NCBI RefSeq assembly: GCF_024707525.1
Contig: NZ_CP062231.1
Coordinates: 5,149,501 to 5,213,500, forward strand
DNA length: 64,000 nucleotides
Direction: 5' to 3'
From: Rhizobium sp. TH2
GTDB taxonomy: Bacteria > Pseudomonadota > Alphaproteobacteria > Rhizobiales > Rhizobiaceae
Part shown: piece after piece, positions 1-12,277 of the stretch
Numbering within the stretch: position 1 is the first letter of the stretch
How the letters are laid out: each line of letters starts with the position of its first letter
Notes under the pieces: model-generated
Databases searched by the model: none
Told to the model about the DNA's origin: nothing
Seen by the model: the letters and a program-made list of their open reading frames with translations, nothing else
Position numbers and translations under genes: made by a program

Positions 1-438
1 CACGTGATCGTCGATGGCCAGCGTGTAGATCGGCAGCTGCTCCATCAACTTCTTGAGTCGTTCGGCGAGCGACGACTTGCCGCCGCCGACGGGCCCGAGC
101 AGGTAGAGGATCTGCTTGCGTTCCTCGAGCCCCTGTGCGGCATATCTGAAATAGCCGACAACCCGCTCGATCGTGTCTTCCATTCCGAAGAAATCGGCGA
201 AGGTGGGGTAGACCTTGATGGTACGGTTGGAGAAAATCCGCCCAAGACGTTCATCGGCACTGGTATCGATCAGTTCAGGGTCGCCGATGGCTTCGACCAT
301 CCGCTCCTGCGCCGTCGCATACATGCTTTTGTCATCTCGGCACGCGAGGAGGTATTCCTGTAAACTCAGCTTTTCCTGTGCACCACTGGTATAAGTTTTT
401 GAAAAGAGGTCAAAAACGTCGTTTTCATTCGCCCGCAT
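1..438 (-). CDS. prkA: PrkA family serine protein kinase (5' part only)
   Basis: The N-terminal 146 residues of a PrkA/YeaG-type protein kinase; the gene runs off the left edge of the window. Translating the minus strand from the ATG at 438 gives a protein starting MRANENDVFDLFSKTY, with a P-loop GPVGGGKS at about residues 115-122, which is typical of the AAA-like PrkA N-terminal domain. In other bacteria PrkA is co-transcribed with yeaH and spoVR and is linked to stationary-phase and stress physiology. A GGAAC-N16-CGTT promoter lies 61-85 bases upstream, which would place it under the EcfG general stress sigma factor. The plus-strand reading across this region is an antisense shadow. The family is clear; the kinase part is outside the window. 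Confidence 0.93.
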   Translation of the reverse strand, partial: MRANENDVFDLFSKTYTSGAQEKLSLQEYLLACRDDKSMYATAQERMVEAIGDPELIDTSADERLGRIFSNRTIKVYPTFADFFGMEDTIERVVGYFRYAAQGLEERKQILYLLGPVGGGKSSLAERLKKLMEQLPIYTLAIDDHV

Positions 439-498
439 GGTACTCTCCCGCGGCCGCTTGCTGGGAGACGCGATCGTCATGACGGCCGCTTTTCACTG

Positions 499-523
499 AA
501 CGAAGTTGAACACGATTCGTTCC
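499..523 (-). promoter_or_regulatory. Predicted EcfG (general stress sigma) promoter of prkA
   Basis: On the minus strand, GGAAC (519-523) is followed by 16 bases and then CGTT (499-502), an exact match to the alphaproteobacterial EcfG/RpoE2 consensus. The expected start of transcription is near 492, giving a leader of about 55 nt before prkA. The match is seen; activity is inferred. Confidence 0.75.
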
Positions 524-580
524 CTTGGCCCAGATCAATTCGCAGATTTTTTCAATTGCGCGCACAGAGCCACGAGACGT

Positions 581-599
581 CTTCTCCCCAAGGGAGAAG
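581..599. other. Perfect 8-bp hairpin between lpdA and prkA
   Basis: CTTCTCCC, three loop bases, GGGAGAAG. It lies 36 bases after the lpdA stop on the minus strand but has no T-run, so it is a weak candidate for the end of the long TCA-cluster transcript. A GC-rich GCCGGC dyad sits just before it. Confidence 0.4.
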
Positions 600-634
600 T
601 ATTAGCCGGCTGGCGCCGGCCCTTCTATCAATTG

Positions 635-2041
635 CTACAAATGGATCGGCTTGAAGAACGTCGCCAAGGCGGCTTCCTTCACGGCTTCCGACATCGTCGG
701 ATGCGCATGCGTGGTGCGGCCGAGATCCTCCGACGAGCCGCCGAATTCCATCAGCACGGTTGCCTCGTGGATCATCTCGCCGGCGCCGAAGCCGACGATA
801 TGGGCGCCGAGCATCCGGTCGGTCTTGGCGTCGGCCAGGATCTTCACGAAGCCCTCGGTCGCCTCCATGGCGCGCGCGCGGCCATTGGCGGTGAAGGGGA
901 ATTTTCCCACTTTGTAGGCGATACCGGCCTTCTTCAATTCTTCCTCGGTCTTGCCGACACTCGCCACTTCGGGCTGGGTATAGACGACGCTGGGGATGGC
1001 ATCGTAATTCACGTGCCCGTGCTGGCCGGCGATGATTTCGGCCACGGCAACGCCCTCGTCCTCGGCCTTGTGGGCCAGCATCGGCCCCTTGACCACATCG
1101 CCGATCGCATAGATGCCGGCGACATTGGTACGGTAGCTGCCGTCGATCTCGACGCGGCCGCGATTGTCGAGCGCCACGCCCACGGCATCGAGGCCGAGGC
1201 CATCGGTGTAGGGCTTGCGGCCGGTGGCGATCAGCACGACATCGGCCTCGATCGATTGCGCCTCGCCGCCCTTGACCGGCTCGAATGTCACCTTGGCGCC
1301 CTTGCCGGTCTTTTCGACATTGGTCACCTTGGCGCCGAGCTTGAGCTCGATGCCCTGCTTGGTCAGCATGCGGGCGAACTGCTTGGAGACCTCGCCATCC
1401 ATGCCGCCGAGGATCTGGTCGAGATATTCGACGACCGTGACCTTGGCGCCGAGCCGCTTCCAGACCGAGCCCAATTCCAACCCGATGACACCGCCGCCGA
1501 CCACGACCATGGTTTCCGGCACCTTTTCCAGCGCCAGCGCGCCGGTGGACGAGATGATGACCTTCTCGTCGATCTCGACCGGGACCCCTGGAATGCCCGC
1601 GACATCCGAGCCGGTGGCGATGACGATATTCTTGGTCTCGAGTTCCTTGGCCTCGCCGTTCTCCGAGGTGACCGACACCTTGCCCGCCGAGACGATCTTG
1701 CCGGTGCCGTGGAACCAGTCGATCTTGTTCTTCTTGAACAGGAAGGCGACGCCCTCGACATTGGATTTCACTGTCGCATCCTTGTGCGCCAGCATTTTTT
1801 CAAGGTTGAGCTTCACGCCGGAAAGCTCAACGCCGAGGCTCTCCATGCCATGGCTGGCATGGGCATAGACCTCGGATGCGTGCAGCAGCGCCTTGGAGGG
1901 AATGCAGCCGATATTGAGGCATGTGCCGCCCGGCGTCGCCCGCTTGTCGATGACAGCGACCTTCAACCCAAGCTGTGCCGCCTTGATCGCCGCCACATAG
2001 CCACCGGGGCCGGTTCCGATAACAACAACATCGTAAGACAT
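635..2041 (-). CDS. lpdA: Dihydrolipoyl dehydrogenase (E3)
   Basis: 468-residue FAD flavoprotein that reoxidises the dihydrolipoyl arm of the 2-oxoglutarate dehydrogenase E2 with NAD. Visible features are the N-terminal GxGxxG (residues 9-14), the redox disulphide in [13 protein letters not shown] (Cys41, Cys46), a second GGGVIGLE nucleotide fold, and the C-terminal catalytic HAHPTMSE (His447, Glu452). The ATG at 2041 is preferred because GAGG sits 9 bases before it; a TTG 15 bases upstream would add five residues. It is the last gene of the sdh-mdh-suc run on this strand, separated from sucB by four small genes, an arrangement seen in rhizobia, so it most likely serves the OGDH complex encoded here rather than pyruvate dehydrogenase. 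Confidence 0.97.
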   Translation of the reverse strand: MSYDVVVIGTGPGGYVAAIKAAQLGLKVAVIDKRATPGGTCLNIGCIPSKALLHASEVYAHASHGMESLGVELSGVKLNLEKMLAHKDATVKSNVEGVAFLFKKNKIDWFHGTGKIVSAGKVSVTSENGEAKELETKNIVIATGSDVAGIPGVPVEIDEKVIISSTGALALEKVPETMVVVGGGVIGLELGSVWKRLGAKVTVVEYLDQILGGMDGEVSKQFARMLTKQGIELKLGAKVTNVEKTGKGAKVTFEPVKGGEAQSIEADVVLIATGRKPYTDGLGLDAVGVALDNRGRVEIDGSYRTNVAGIYAIGDVVKGPMLAHKAEDEGVAVAEIIAGQHGHVNYDAIPSVVYTQPEVASVGKTEEELKKAGIAYKVGKFPFTANGRARAMEATEGFVKILADAKTDRMLGAHIVGFGAGEMIHEATVLMEFGGSSEDLGRTTHAHPTMSEAVKEAALATFFKPIHL

Positions 2042-2063
2042 TTTCAGATCCCTCAACTGGCGG

Positions 2064-2813
2064 TCAGCGGCCGCCGCTCACATTCAAGATGGCCCCGGTA
2101 ATATAGGTGGCCTGTTCGGAAAGCAGAAACAGCACAGCATCGGCAATCTCATCGGGATGACCGGGGCGCTGGACGGGTATCAGGTGGGCTAGCTGGCTTG
2201 CACGATCCGGAATGCCGCCGGAGGCATGGATGTCGGTGTCGATGATGCCGGGCCGGATCCCATTGACGCGGATGCCCTGCATGGCGACTTCCTTCGAAAG
2301 CCCGACGGTGAACGCGTCGATCGCGCCTTTGGAGGCGGCATAATCGACATATTGCCCCGGCGAGCCGATGACGGCGGCCATGGACGAGATGTTGATGATG
2401 ACACCGCCCTGGCCGCCGCGTGCCGTGGACATGCGCTTGACGGCGGCGCCGGCGGCAAAGATCGCGCCGATGCTGTTGATCGCGAACATCCGCTCGAGCC
2501 TTGCCCAGGAATAATCCGCGACCTCGGAGTAATGGTCCACGACGCCCGCATTGTTGACGAAACCATCGAGGCGGCCGAATTTCTCATCGACGGCTGAAAA
2601 GATCGCGGCGATGCCCTCTTCCGTCCCGGCATCGCCATGGACGATCTCTGCAGCGCCGCCATTCGTGCGGATTTCGTCGGCAAGCGTGCGCGCGGCATTG
2701 GCGTTGGTGACGTAGTTGATCATCACCCGCCAGCCGGCGGCGGCGGCCTTCTGGCAGATGCTGGCGCCAATGCCCCGGCTGCCACCGGTGACCAGGAGAA
2801 CCTTGCCGCTCAT
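2064..2813 (-). CDS. SDR family oxidoreductase
   Basis: 249-residue classical short-chain dehydrogenase/reductase. It has the cofactor motif TGGSRGIG (residues 9-16), NNAG at 87-90, and the catalytic Ser143/144, Tyr158 and Lys162 (YAASK), ending in a typical LNVSGGR C-terminus. The substrate cannot be told from the sequence. The start codon overlaps the stop of the upstream secreted-protein gene as ATGA, so translation is probably coupled. Longer readings upstream only borrow that neighbour's DNA. It sits 22 bases before lpdA and is probably co-transcribed with it; FabG-like enzymes are common in this position, but I have no evidence that it joins the TCA cycle. Confidence 0.9.
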   Translation of the reverse strand: MSGKVLLVTGGSRGIGASICQKAAAAGWRVMINYVTNANAARTLADEIRTNGGAAEIVHGDAGTEEGIAAIFSAVDEKFGRLDGFVNNAGVVDHYSEVADYSWARLERMFAINSIGAIFAAGAAVKRMSTARGGQGGVIINISSMAAVIGSPGQYVDYAASKGAIDAFTVGLSKEVAMQGIRVNGIRPGIIDTDIHASGGIPDRASQLAHLIPVQRPGHPDEIADAVLFLLSEQATYITGAILNVSGGR

Positions 2814-3301
2814 GGCTTGCATCCCTTGAAGGTCAATACGTCCCACGGCACCACAGTCGCCATTTTCGTCCCCCAGGCGGTGGAATCGCGGAGCGCCGGC
2901 CCGAAGCCCGGCAGCAGGATTTCCGTCGCGGCGACCGAGCCTGTGGGCGGTAAAAGCGCGATCTTGCCCTCGGCGCTGGCATAGATCACACCTTGCCAGA
3001 CCGTGCATTTGGCGAGATCTTCACCTGTGACATCACCTTCCGGGCAATTGTGGAACAGGATGCCGTTGGGCCGGTCGACGGGCTCCGAGCCCATGACAAA
3101 GCCTTCCAGCTTCACGTCTGTGTTCTTCACGGCCATCGAGAAACGATAGGACGACGACGCGGCTTCGGAATCGACGGCTTCGAAACTCAGCTCATAGGCA
3201 CCGTCGCGATCGGCATAGATGGCGTGTTCCTGCTTGCATTCGACCGCGAAAGCGAACGAGGGGAGCAGTGCCAGAGCCAGCGCTAGTTTGATGTTCGACA
3301 T
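2810..3301 (-). CDS. Secreted protein of unknown function
   Basis: 163 residues from the ATG at 3301, which follows a GGAG at suitable distance. The first 19 residues (MSNIKLALALALLPSFAFA) are a clear Sec signal peptide, so the protein should be periplasmic. The mature part holds Cys at the start (VECKQ), in the middle (HNCPEG, AKCTV) and at the end (KGCKP), an even number that could form two disulphides. I do not recognise the family. It overlaps the SDR gene by 4 bases and follows a MAPEG membrane protein by 10 bases, so it belongs to the same transcript between sucB and lpdA. Confidence 0.8.
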   Translation of the reverse strand: MSNIKLALALALLPSFAFAVECKQEHAIYADRDGAYELSFEAVDSEAASSSYRFSMAVKNTDVKLEGFVMGSEPVDRPNGILFHNCPEGDVTGEDLAKCTVWQGVIYASAEGKIALLPPTGSVAATEILLPGFGPALRDSTAWGTKMATVVPWDVLTFKGCKP

Positions 3302-3311
3302 CTTGGCTCCG

Positions 3312-3731
3312 TCAGGTTGAATAGGCCGAATAAAGCACGCCAAAGAGCATCATGGCCAGACCGCTGGCGCCGACCAACCAGACGTACGAACGGATATAGG
3401 GCACCCCGCCGAGATAGAGCGGGATATAGACGATCCGCGCGACGAACCACACCAGCGTGCCGGCAAATCCGATGCCGCTGCTGTCTCCACCAACCGCGAG
3501 CGCCAGGACCAGAACCACGAAACCCGGATAGGTCTCGCGAAAATTTGCCGAAGCGCGTGCTGCCCGTCCGGCCAGTTCGCCAAGTGGTGCAGGCGTGGCA
3601 TCCCTCGGACCCGCATTCCACTCGCGCCCAACGTCACGATAGGCGAGACTCGACTGCAAGATGACATGGAACATCAGCAGCACGACGCTGAGTGCGGCAA
3701 GCACCGGGAATGTCAGGAAGCCTGCCGCCAT
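3312..3731 (-). CDS. MAPEG family membrane protein
   Basis: 139 residues with about four hydrophobic segments and the MAPEG-type stretch AGRAARASANFRETYP followed by a FxxxR-like helix (WFVARIVYIPLY). MAPEG proteins are small integral membrane proteins related to microsomal glutathione transferases and leukotriene C4 synthase; bacterial members have few tested functions. The gene lies 21 bases after sucB and 10 bases before the secreted-protein gene, in the accessory insert between sucB and lpdA that is common in rhizobia. The family call is good; enzymatic activity is not established. Confidence 0.88.
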   Translation of the reverse strand: MAAGFLTFPVLAALSVVLLMFHVILQSSLAYRDVGREWNAGPRDATPAPLGELAGRAARASANFRETYPGFVVLVLALAVGGDSSGIGFAGTLVWFVARIVYIPLYLGGVPYIRSYVWLVGASGLAMMLFGVLYSAYST

Positions 3732-3752
3732 CGCATGTCCCTCGATCGGGCC

Positions 3753-5009
3753 TCAGAGATCCAGAACCAGCCGTTCGGGATCTTCTAGGCTTTCCTTGAC
3801 GCGGACGAGGAAGGTCACCGCTTCCTTGCCATCGACGATGCGGTGATCGTAGCTGAGCGCCAGATACATCATCGGCCGGATCACGATCTGGCCGGCGACC
3901 ACGACCGGGCGCTCCTGAATCTTGTGCATGCCGAGAATGCCGGATTGCGGCGCATTGAGGATCGGCGACGACATCAACGAACCGTAGACGCCGCCATTGG
4001 AGATGGTGAAGGTGCCGCCCTGCATGTCGGCCATCGACAGCGCGCCATCGCGGGCGAGCTTGCCGAGGCGGCCGATGTCCTTCTCTATTTCGGCAATCGA
4101 CATATGGTCGGCATCGCGCACGACGGGCACGACGAGGCCCTTGTCGGTGCCGACGGCGACGCCGATATGGGCGTAGTTCTTATAGATAATGTCGGTGCCG
4201 TCAATTTCCGCATTGACGTTCGGAATTTCCTTCAGCGCGTGCGTCACGGCCTTGGTGAAGAAGCCCATGAAGCCGAGCTTGACGCCGTGCTTCTTCTCGA
4301 ACAGCTCCTTGTACTTGTTGCGCATCTCCATCACGGCGGACATGTCGACCTCGTTATAGGTCGTCAGCATGGCGGCCGAGTTCTGCGCGTCCTTGAGGCG
4401 CCGCGCGATGGTCTGGCGCAAGCGCGTCATCTTCACGCGCTCTTCGCGGGCCTGATCGTTAGCCGGCGAAGCAGCGCGAGCGGCGGCTGGAGCTGCAACA
4501 ACGGCGGCAGGTGCGGTCGGACCTTTTGCGATCGCTGCAAGCACATCTTCCTTGAGGATCTGGCCACGCTTGCCGGAGCCTTCGACGTCGGATTGCGCCA
4601 CGCCGCTATCAGCCATCATCTTGGCTGCGGATGGCGCAGGTGGCATCGAGCTCTGGGCGACTGGCGCGGCAGCCGGGGCGGGCGTTGCGGCCGGTGCCGG
4701 CTCGGCCTTCGCCGGCGCCTGGGCTGGGGCAGCTTCTGCTGGCTTGGCGGCGGGCGCCGCATCGGCAACCGCGCCTTCGGCGATCTGGCCGAGCAGGCCG
4801 CCCGGAGCGACAGTATCGCCGGCATTGGCGACGATCTCACTGAGCGTGCCGCCGGCTGGTGCCGGCACCTCCACCGTCACCTTGTCGGTTTCGAGCTCAC
4901 AGAGGATTTCATCGACCTTGACGGCATCCCCCACCTTCTTGAACCAGGTGCCAACCGTGGCTTCGCTGACGGATTCGCCGAGTGTCGGGACGCGGATTTC
5001 GGTAGCCAT
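3753..5009 (-). CDS. sucB: 2-oxoglutarate dehydrogenase E2, dihydrolipoyl succinyltransferase
   Basis: 418 residues forming the core of the 2-oxoglutarate dehydrogenase complex, which transfers the succinyl group to CoA. Domains in order: an N-terminal lipoyl domain with the lipoylated Lys43 in ETDKVTVE; an Ala/Pro-rich linker (about 78-130); a peripheral subunit-binding domain around [17 protein letters not shown] (145-160); and the catalytic domain ending in [12 protein letters not shown] with His389 and Asp393. The length is normal for OdhB. It is preceded by a small YciI-like gene and sucA on the same strand, so E1 and E2 are made from one transcript. Confidence 0.98.
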   Translation of the reverse strand: MATEIRVPTLGESVSEATVGTWFKKVGDAVKVDEILCELETDKVTVEVPAPAGGTLSEIVANAGDTVAPGGLLGQIAEGAVADAAPAAKPAEAAPAQAPAKAEPAPAATPAPAAAPVAQSSMPPAPSAAKMMADSGVAQSDVEGSGKRGQILKEDVLAAIAKGPTAPAAVVAAPAAARAASPANDQAREERVKMTRLRQTIARRLKDAQNSAAMLTTYNEVDMSAVMEMRNKYKELFEKKHGVKLGFMGFFTKAVTHALKEIPNVNAEIDGTDIIYKNYAHIGVAVGTDKGLVVPVVRDADHMSIAEIEKDIGRLGKLARDGALSMADMQGGTFTISNGGVYGSLMSSPILNAPQSGILGMHKIQERPVVVAGQIVIRPMMYLALSYDHRIVDGKEAVTFLVRVKESLEDPERLVLDL

Positions 5010-5062
5010 TGTCTGAAGTCCTGAATTTGAATTGCGTTTGGTCGTTCGGTTGGTCTCAAGTT

Positions 5063-5371
5063 TCAGTCGGTTGGTTCGCGTAGTATCAGCGAGGGCATGG
5101 GCATCACTTCATACTGGAAGCCGAGCGACGCCCTGATCACCGGATCGGCGGCACCGAGCGCTTCAGCCTCTGTTTCGTTCTCGGTCTCGACGATCGCCAT
5201 GCCCCAGGGGCCCTTGGGATCGAAGACCGGTCCGACGGCGACCCCCAGCTTTTCAGCCGCCCGTCGCTGCCAGTATTCCGCATGCGCCGTCATCGCCACC
5301 CCTTCCGCCTCGGTGATGTCGAAGGGGAAGGTCGGCCTCGGGCTCACCAGTTTGAGAAGGAAATAGCCCAT
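5063..5371 (-). CDS. YciI-like protein between sucA and sucB
   Basis: 102 residues resembling the YciI/muconolactone-isomerase-like ferredoxin-fold family: [15 protein letters not shown] at the N-terminus, a central [19 protein letters not shown] with the usual conserved region around residues 28-50, then GPWGMAIVE and [17 protein letters not shown]. The family is thought to include small hydrolases or binding proteins, mostly untested. It starts 12 bases after sucA ends and sits 53 bases before sucB, so it is embedded in the OGDH operon. Its placement suggests it is tolerated by, or helps, this transcript, but no role is known. Confidence 0.82.
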   Translation of the reverse strand: MGYFLLKLVSPRPTFPFDITEAEGVAMTAHAEYWQRRAAEKLGVAVGPVFDPKGPWGMAIVETENETEAEALGAADPVIRASLGFQYEVMPMPSLILREPTD

Positions 5372-5383
5372 TTTTGCCTCCGG

Positions 5384-8374
5384 TCAGCTGCCGAGCGCGT
5401 CTTCGAGGAAGGCGGCGAGCTGCTGCAAGTGCTTGGACATCAGGCCCGTCGCCGGCGAGGCGGCGGCTGGCCGGCCCGTATAGCGCACGCGCTGATACTT
5501 GGCATCGATATGCGCCAGCACCCATTCGAGATATGGATCGATGAAGGCCCAGCCGCCCATGTTCTTGGGCTCTTCCTGGCACCAAACCATTTCCGCCCCA
5601 CGGAAGCGGCTGAGCTCGTTGATCAGCGCCTTGGCCGGGAACGGATAGAGCTGTTCGACGCGCAACAGGTAGATGTCGTCGATGCCGCGCTTTTCACGTT
5701 CTTCGAGAAGATCGAAATAGACCTTGCCGGAGCACATCACGACGCGGCGGATCTTGGCATCCTTCTGCAGCTTGATCGGGCCGTCCTTGATCACTTCCGC
5801 ATCGTCCCACAGCAGGCGGTGGAACGAGGATTCGCCAGCCATCTCGGACAGCGACGACACCGCCCGCTTGTGGCGCAGCAGCGACTTCGGCGTCATCAGG
5901 ATCAACGGCTTGCGGAAGTCGCGCTTCATCTGCCGGCGCAGGATGTGGAAATAGTTGGCCGGCGTCGTGCAATAGGCGACCTGCATATTGTCTTCGGCGC
6001 AAAGCTGCAGGAAGCGCTCGAGACGGGCCGACGAATGTTCCGGACCCTGGCCTTCATAGCCATGCGGCAGCAGGCAGACGAGGCCGGACATGCGCAGCCA
6101 CTTGCGTTCGCCAGACGAGATGAACTGGTCGAACACCACCTGGGCGCCGTTGGCGAAATCGCCGAACTGGGCTTCCCACAGCGTCAGCGCATTCGGCCGG
6201 GCCAGCGAATAGCCATACTCGAAGCCGAGCACGGCCTCTTCCGAGAGCATCGAATTGATGACCTCGAACCGGGCCTGGGTGGGCGACAGGTTGGCGAGCG
6301 GGATATAGCGCTGCTCGGTCTCCTGGTCGTAGAGCACCGAATGGCGCTGCGAGAAGGTGCCGCGTTCGCAATCCTGCCCGGAAAGGCGGATCTTGTGGCC
6401 ATCGACGCAGAGCGCGCCGAAAGCCAGCGCTTCGCCCATGGCCCAGTCGATGCCCTGGCCGGTCTCGATCATTTGCGCCCGGTTTTCCATGAAGCGCTGG
6501 ATGGTCTTGTGGGCGTTGAAGCCTGCGGGGATTTCGGAAAGTTTCTTGCCGATCTCCTTGAGCATCTTCATCGGCATCGCGGTCTTGCCGCGACGCTGCT
6601 CGTCGGCATTGTCGGCGATCTTCATGCCGGACCACACGCCATCGAGCCAATCGGCCTTGTTGGGCTTGTAGTTCTGGCCCGCCTCGAATTCAGCCTCGAG
6701 ATGGGCGCGCCAATCGGCCTTCATCTGCTCGAAATCGCCCTGGCTCATCAGGCCCTCGGCGATCAGCCGCTCGGCATAGAGCGTCGAGACCGTCTTGTGG
6801 GCGCGGATGACCTTGTACATTTTCGGCTGCGTGAAGCTCGGCTCGTCGCCTTCGTTATGGCCGTAGCGGCGATAGCAGAACATGTCGATGACGACGGGCT
6901 TGTAGAACTTCATCCGGAATTCGGTGGCGATCTTGGCCGCATAGACCACGGCTTCCGGATCGTCGCCGTTGACGTGGAAGATCGGCGCCTCGATCATCTT
7001 GGCGACGTCGGACGGGTAGGGCGACGAGCGCGAGAAGGCAGGATTGGTGGTGAAACCGATCTGGTTGTTGATGATGAAATGCATCGTGCCGGCGACGCGA
7101 TGGCCGCGCAGGCCGGAGAGGCCGAGGATTTCGGCGATCACGCCCTGACCGGCGAAGGCCGCATCACCGTGCAGCAGCAGCGGCAGGACCTTGACGCGTT
7201 CGCGCAGCGGAATGATGTCGTCGTCCCATTCCTTGGCGATCTGGTCCTGCTTGGCGCGTGCCTTGCCCATGACGACAGGATCGACGATTTCGAGATGCGA
7301 AGGGTTGGCGGTCAGCGACAGATGCACCTTGTTGCCATCGAACTCGCGGTCCGACGAGGCGCCGAGGTGGTATTTGACGTCGCCCGAACCTTCCACGTCG
7401 TCGGGCGCGGCGGAGCCGCCCTTGAACTCGTGGAACACGGCGCGATGCGGCTTCTGCATCACATTGGTCAACACGTTGAGACGGCCGCGATGGGCCATGC
7501 CGAGCACGACCTCCACGAGGCCTTCGGAACCACCGCGCTTGATGATCTGCTCGAGCGCCGGAACCAGCGACTCGCCGCCATCGAGGCCGAAGCGCTTGGT
7601 ACCCTTGTACTTGACGTCGATGAAGGACTCGAAGCCCTCCGCTTCGATCAGCTTCTGCAGGATCGCCTTCTTGCCCTCGGGGCTGAATTCGACGCCCTTG
7701 TCAGGACCTTCGATGCGCGCCTGGATCCAGCCCTTGATCTCGGGATCGGAGATATGCATGAACTCGACACCGATGGTCGAGCAATAGGTGCGCTTGAGGA
7801 TGTCGATCATCTCGCGCACGGTCGCGTATTCCAACCCGAGCACGTTGTCGATGAAGATCTTGCGGTCGTAATCGGCGGCGGTGAAGCCGTAATTCTCCGG
7901 TGACAGTTCGTTGAAGTCGTCGACCGGAGCCGCGATGCCGAGCGGATCGAGATTGGCGTGCAGGTGGCCGCGCATACGGTAGGCGCGGATCATCATGATG
8001 GCGCGCACGGAGTCACGCGCGGCACGCTCGATCTCCTGCGGGTCGAGAGCCTTGGCGGGCGCTTCCGCCACGGCCCTGGCCTCGAGCTTCTTGGTCACGG
8101 CCTTTTCGACAGTCGGCCAGTCGCCATCCAGCGCGCTGACCAGTTCGCCGTTGAGCGGCACCGGCCAGTTCTTCTTCGCCCAGGAGGCACCCTTGGCCGC
8201 CTTGCTGATATCGGCGGGCGCATCGGCGAGTGCCGCGAAGAACTGCTGCCACTCCTCGGTCACCGAGGCGGGGTTCTCCTGATAGCGGGCGTGAAGCTGC
8301 TCGATATACGGGGCATTTGCGCCATCGAGGAACGATGTCGCGGCGAACTGCTGGTTGGCGTTCTCAACTGCCAT
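5384..8374 (-). CDS. sucA: 2-oxoglutarate dehydrogenase E1, thiamine-diphosphate dependent
   Basis: 996-residue decarboxylase subunit that converts 2-oxoglutarate and lipoyl-E2 to succinyl-E2. Recognised features are the N-terminal OGDH segment (FLDGANAPYIEQLHARY), GMAHRGRLN (292-300), the thiamine-diphosphate/Mg motif GDAAFAGQG (403-411) through NNQIGFTT (436-443), and the C-terminal transketolase-like domain. The length is that of full E1o. The long plus-strand reading opposite it (5282-7903) is a codon-bias shadow. Downstream are the YciI-like gene and sucB; upstream, 93 bases away, is sucD. All lie on one strand in the order sucC, sucD, sucA, sucB. Confidence 0.98.
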   Translation of the reverse strand: MAVENANQQFAATSFLDGANAPYIEQLHARYQENPASVTEEWQQFFAALADAPADISKAAKGASWAKKNWPVPLNGELVSALDGDWPTVEKAVTKKLEARAVAEAPAKALDPQEIERAARDSVRAIMMIRAYRMRGHLHANLDPLGIAAPVDDFNELSPENYGFTAADYDRKIFIDNVLGLEYATVREMIDILKRTYCSTIGVEFMHISDPEIKGWIQARIEGPDKGVEFSPEGKKAILQKLIEAEGFESFIDVKYKGTKRFGLDGGESLVPALEQIIKRGGSEGLVEVVLGMAHRGRLNVLTNVMQKPHRAVFHEFKGGSAAPDDVEGSGDVKYHLGASSDREFDGNKVHLSLTANPSHLEIVDPVVMGKARAKQDQIAKEWDDDIIPLRERVKVLPLLLHGDAAFAGQGVIAEILGLSGLRGHRVAGTMHFIINNQIGFTTNPAFSRSSPYPSDVAKMIEAPIFHVNGDDPEAVVYAAKIATEFRMKFYKPVVIDMFCYRRYGHNEGDEPSFTQPKMYKVIRAHKTVSTLYAERLIAEGLMSQGDFEQMKADWRAHLEAEFEAGQNYKPNKADWLDGVWSGMKIADNADEQRRGKTAMPMKMLKEIGKKLSEIPAGFNAHKTIQRFMENRAQMIETGQGIDWAMGEALAFGALCVDGHKIRLSGQDCERGTFSQRHSVLYDQETEQRYIPLANLSPTQARFEVINSMLSEEAVLGFEYGYSLARPNALTLWEAQFGDFANGAQVVFDQFISSGERKWLRMSGLVCLLPHGYEGQGPEHSSARLERFLQLCAEDNMQVAYCTTPANYFHILRRQMKRDFRKPLILMTPKSLLRHKRAVSSLSEMAGESSFHRLLWDDAEVIKDGPIKLQKDAKIRRVVMCSGKVYFDLLEEREKRGIDDIYLLRVEQLYPFPAKALINELSRFRGAEMVWCQEEPKNMGGWAFIDPYLEWVLAHIDAKYQRVRYTGRPAAASPATGLMSKHLQQLAAFLEDALGS

Positions 8375-8467
8375 TTTTCAATCGCGGAGCGCCTGCTCCG
8401 CCTCCTGCTTTGTCACATGCGGGCTGCTTGCCCGCTGATAGCGAGGGCGGCACGATGCCGCCCCTCG

Positions 8468-9370
8468 TCAACCCTTGAGCACTTCGACCAAGGTTTTTCC
8501 GAGGCGCGCCGGCGAGGGCGAGACCCGGATTCCGGCCGATTCCATGGCCGCGATCTTGTCTTCCGCGCCACCCTTGCCGCCGGAAATCACGGCACCGGCA
8601 TGGCCCATCGTGCGGCCCGGAGGTGCGGTGCGGCCGGCGATGAAACCGACCATCGGCTTGGCCCGGCCCTTCCTGGCTTCGTCCTTGATGAACTGCGCGG
8701 CGTCTTCCTCGGCCGAACCGCCGATCTCGCCGATCATGATGATCGACTTGGTGGCTTCGTCGGCGAGGAACATTTCGAGGATATCGATGAATTCGGTACC
8801 CTTGACCGGGTCGCCGCCGATGCCGACGGCCGTTGTCTGGCCAAGGCCTTCGTTGGTGGTCTGGAACACCGCTTCATATGTCAGCGTTCCCGAGCGTGAG
8901 AGAACCCCCACCGAGCCCTTCTTGAAGATATTGCCCGGCATGATACCGATCTTGCATTCGTCGGGCGTCATGACGCCGGGGCAGTTCGGTCCGATAAGGC
9001 GCGACTTCGACTTGGCGAGTCGGGCCTTGACCTTGATCATATCGGCGACAGGAATGCCTTCGGTGATGCAGACGATCAGCGGGATCTCGGCTTCGATCGC
9101 CTCGATGATGGCGCCCGCGGCGCCCGCCGGCGGAACGTAGATCACCGACGCGTTGGCGCCGGTCTTTGCCTTGCCCTCGGCCACGGAAGCGAAGATCGGC
9201 AATTTCTCCCCGTTCTTGCCTTCCCAGGTCTCGCCGCCCTTCTTGGGATGCGTGCCGCCGACCATCTTGGTGCCGTGATAGGCGAGCGCCTGTTCGGTAT
9301 GGAACGTGCCGGTATTGCCGGTCAGGCCCTGAACCAGAATTTTGGTGTCTTTGTTGATCAGAATGGACAT
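8468..9370 (-). CDS. sucD: Succinyl-CoA synthetase alpha subunit
   Basis: 300 residues, full length, with the CoA-binding Rossmann fold at the N-terminus ([17 protein letters not shown]) and the phosphorylated active-site histidine in [13 protein letters not shown] (His257). Together with SucC it interconverts succinyl-CoA plus ADP/GDP and succinate plus ATP/GTP. The two subunit genes are normally adjacent and often overlap; here a small secreted-protein gene sits between them, which is unusual. The ATG at 9370 agrees with the family N-terminus [15 protein letters not shown]. Confidence 0.97.
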   Translation of the reverse strand: MSILINKDTKILVQGLTGNTGTFHTEQALAYHGTKMVGGTHPKKGGETWEGKNGEKLPIFASVAEGKAKTGANASVIYVPPAGAAGAIIEAIEAEIPLIVCITEGIPVADMIKVKARLAKSKSRLIGPNCPGVMTPDECKIGIMPGNIFKKGSVGVLSRSGTLTYEAVFQTTNEGLGQTTAVGIGGDPVKGTEFIDILEMFLADEATKSIIMIGEIGGSAEEDAAQFIKDEARKGRAKPMVGFIAGRTAPPGRTMGHAGAVISGGKGGAEDKIAAMESAGIRVSPSPARLGKTLVEVLKG

Positions 9371-9411
9371 CTACAGTGCTTTCTTTCCGAACTTGTCTGG
9401 AAGGCAAGGCT

Positions 9412-9897
9412 CTAATTGTTGGGGCAAGGGTGTCGGCCCTGGATAGTTGTGGCCACCCAATCCCTTCCCTTGATCTTGGATGTAAGGACTACAACGGTCA
9501 TCGGCCCGTCAGCGGTTCTGATTTGCCCGATGGTCCTGGGGGAGGGCGTGGCTTCGAACTTGCCGCCGAGCGCCAGAAGTTTCGTCAGCATCAGGTCGGT
9601 TGCGGCCTTTGGCTTCGTCGTCCCAAAGGTCATGTAGCAGCTGCACTTGCGCGTTTTGCCGGGGAACGACAGGACAACTTCCGTGTTTTTGTAGATCAGG
9701 TTGCCATTGCCGCCGGGCTTGAATCCAAGACTACGCGCCTTCGATCCTGCCTGGTTGAAATCGGGGAGCGATCCAAGGCAAACCTTTGACCACAGCGAAA
9801 CACGTTCGTTGATCCACTGGCGCGAACCCGGATCGGGCGCGCCATTCACCGCCGTCGCCACGATCGAAATCAAGATTGCCAGCGTGATCCGCAGCAT
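9412..9897 (-). CDS. Small secreted protein inserted between sucC and sucD
   Basis: 161 residues, unrecognised. The N-terminus [19 protein letters not shown] is a Sec signal peptide. The mature region contains four Cys (KVCLGS, KCSCYM, HPCPNN), suggesting disulphides in the periplasm. It starts 5 bases after the sucC stop and ends 41 bases before sucD, so it must be on the suc transcript. A periplasmic protein between the two subunits of a cytosolic enzyme is not part of the usual operon. Its high Lys/Thr content differs from its neighbours, which hints at later arrival. No function can be assigned. Confidence 0.8.
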   Translation of the reverse strand: MLRITLAILISIVATAVNGAPDPGSRQWINERVSLWSKVCLGSLPDFNQAGSKARSLGFKPGGNGNLIYKNTEVVLSFPGKTRKCSCYMTFGTTKPKAATDLMLTKLLALGGKFEATPSPRTIGQIRTADGPMTVVVLTSKIKGRDWVATTIQGRHPCPNN

Positions 9898-9902
9898 TGT
9901 GC

Positions 9903-11096
<1,194 letters not shown>

Positions 11097-11118
11097 GGGA
11101 GATGTCCTTGAGAACAGC

Positions 11119-12102
<984 letters not shown>

Positions 12103-12277
12103 TTAGACCTTTCGAGGCGGCGGCTGACAATAACCTGTCGCCTTTGGGCAATCGGCTTAAACCCAAAAGCAAAAAAGTCAACGCATTATTTTACGCTCAG
12201 CAATTTCAATCGGTTAGATAATAATTATCTTACGTAAACGTCAATAATCGTCACTGCTTCTTAATATTAATCGCTTA

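Noticed and set aside
506..2101. Long plus-strand open frame of 531 codons
   Set aside because: It lies opposite lpdA, whose product is unmistakable. High GC at third codon positions creates long antisense frames; the same applies opposite sucA (5282-7903), sdhA (15722-17518), the zapE region, and purH/heparinase (52285-54688).
12216..12230. AGATAAT-A-ATTATCT dyad upstream of mdh
   Set aside because: AT-only arms are easily formed by chance in this AT-rich gap; I mention it with mdh but do not claim a regulator.
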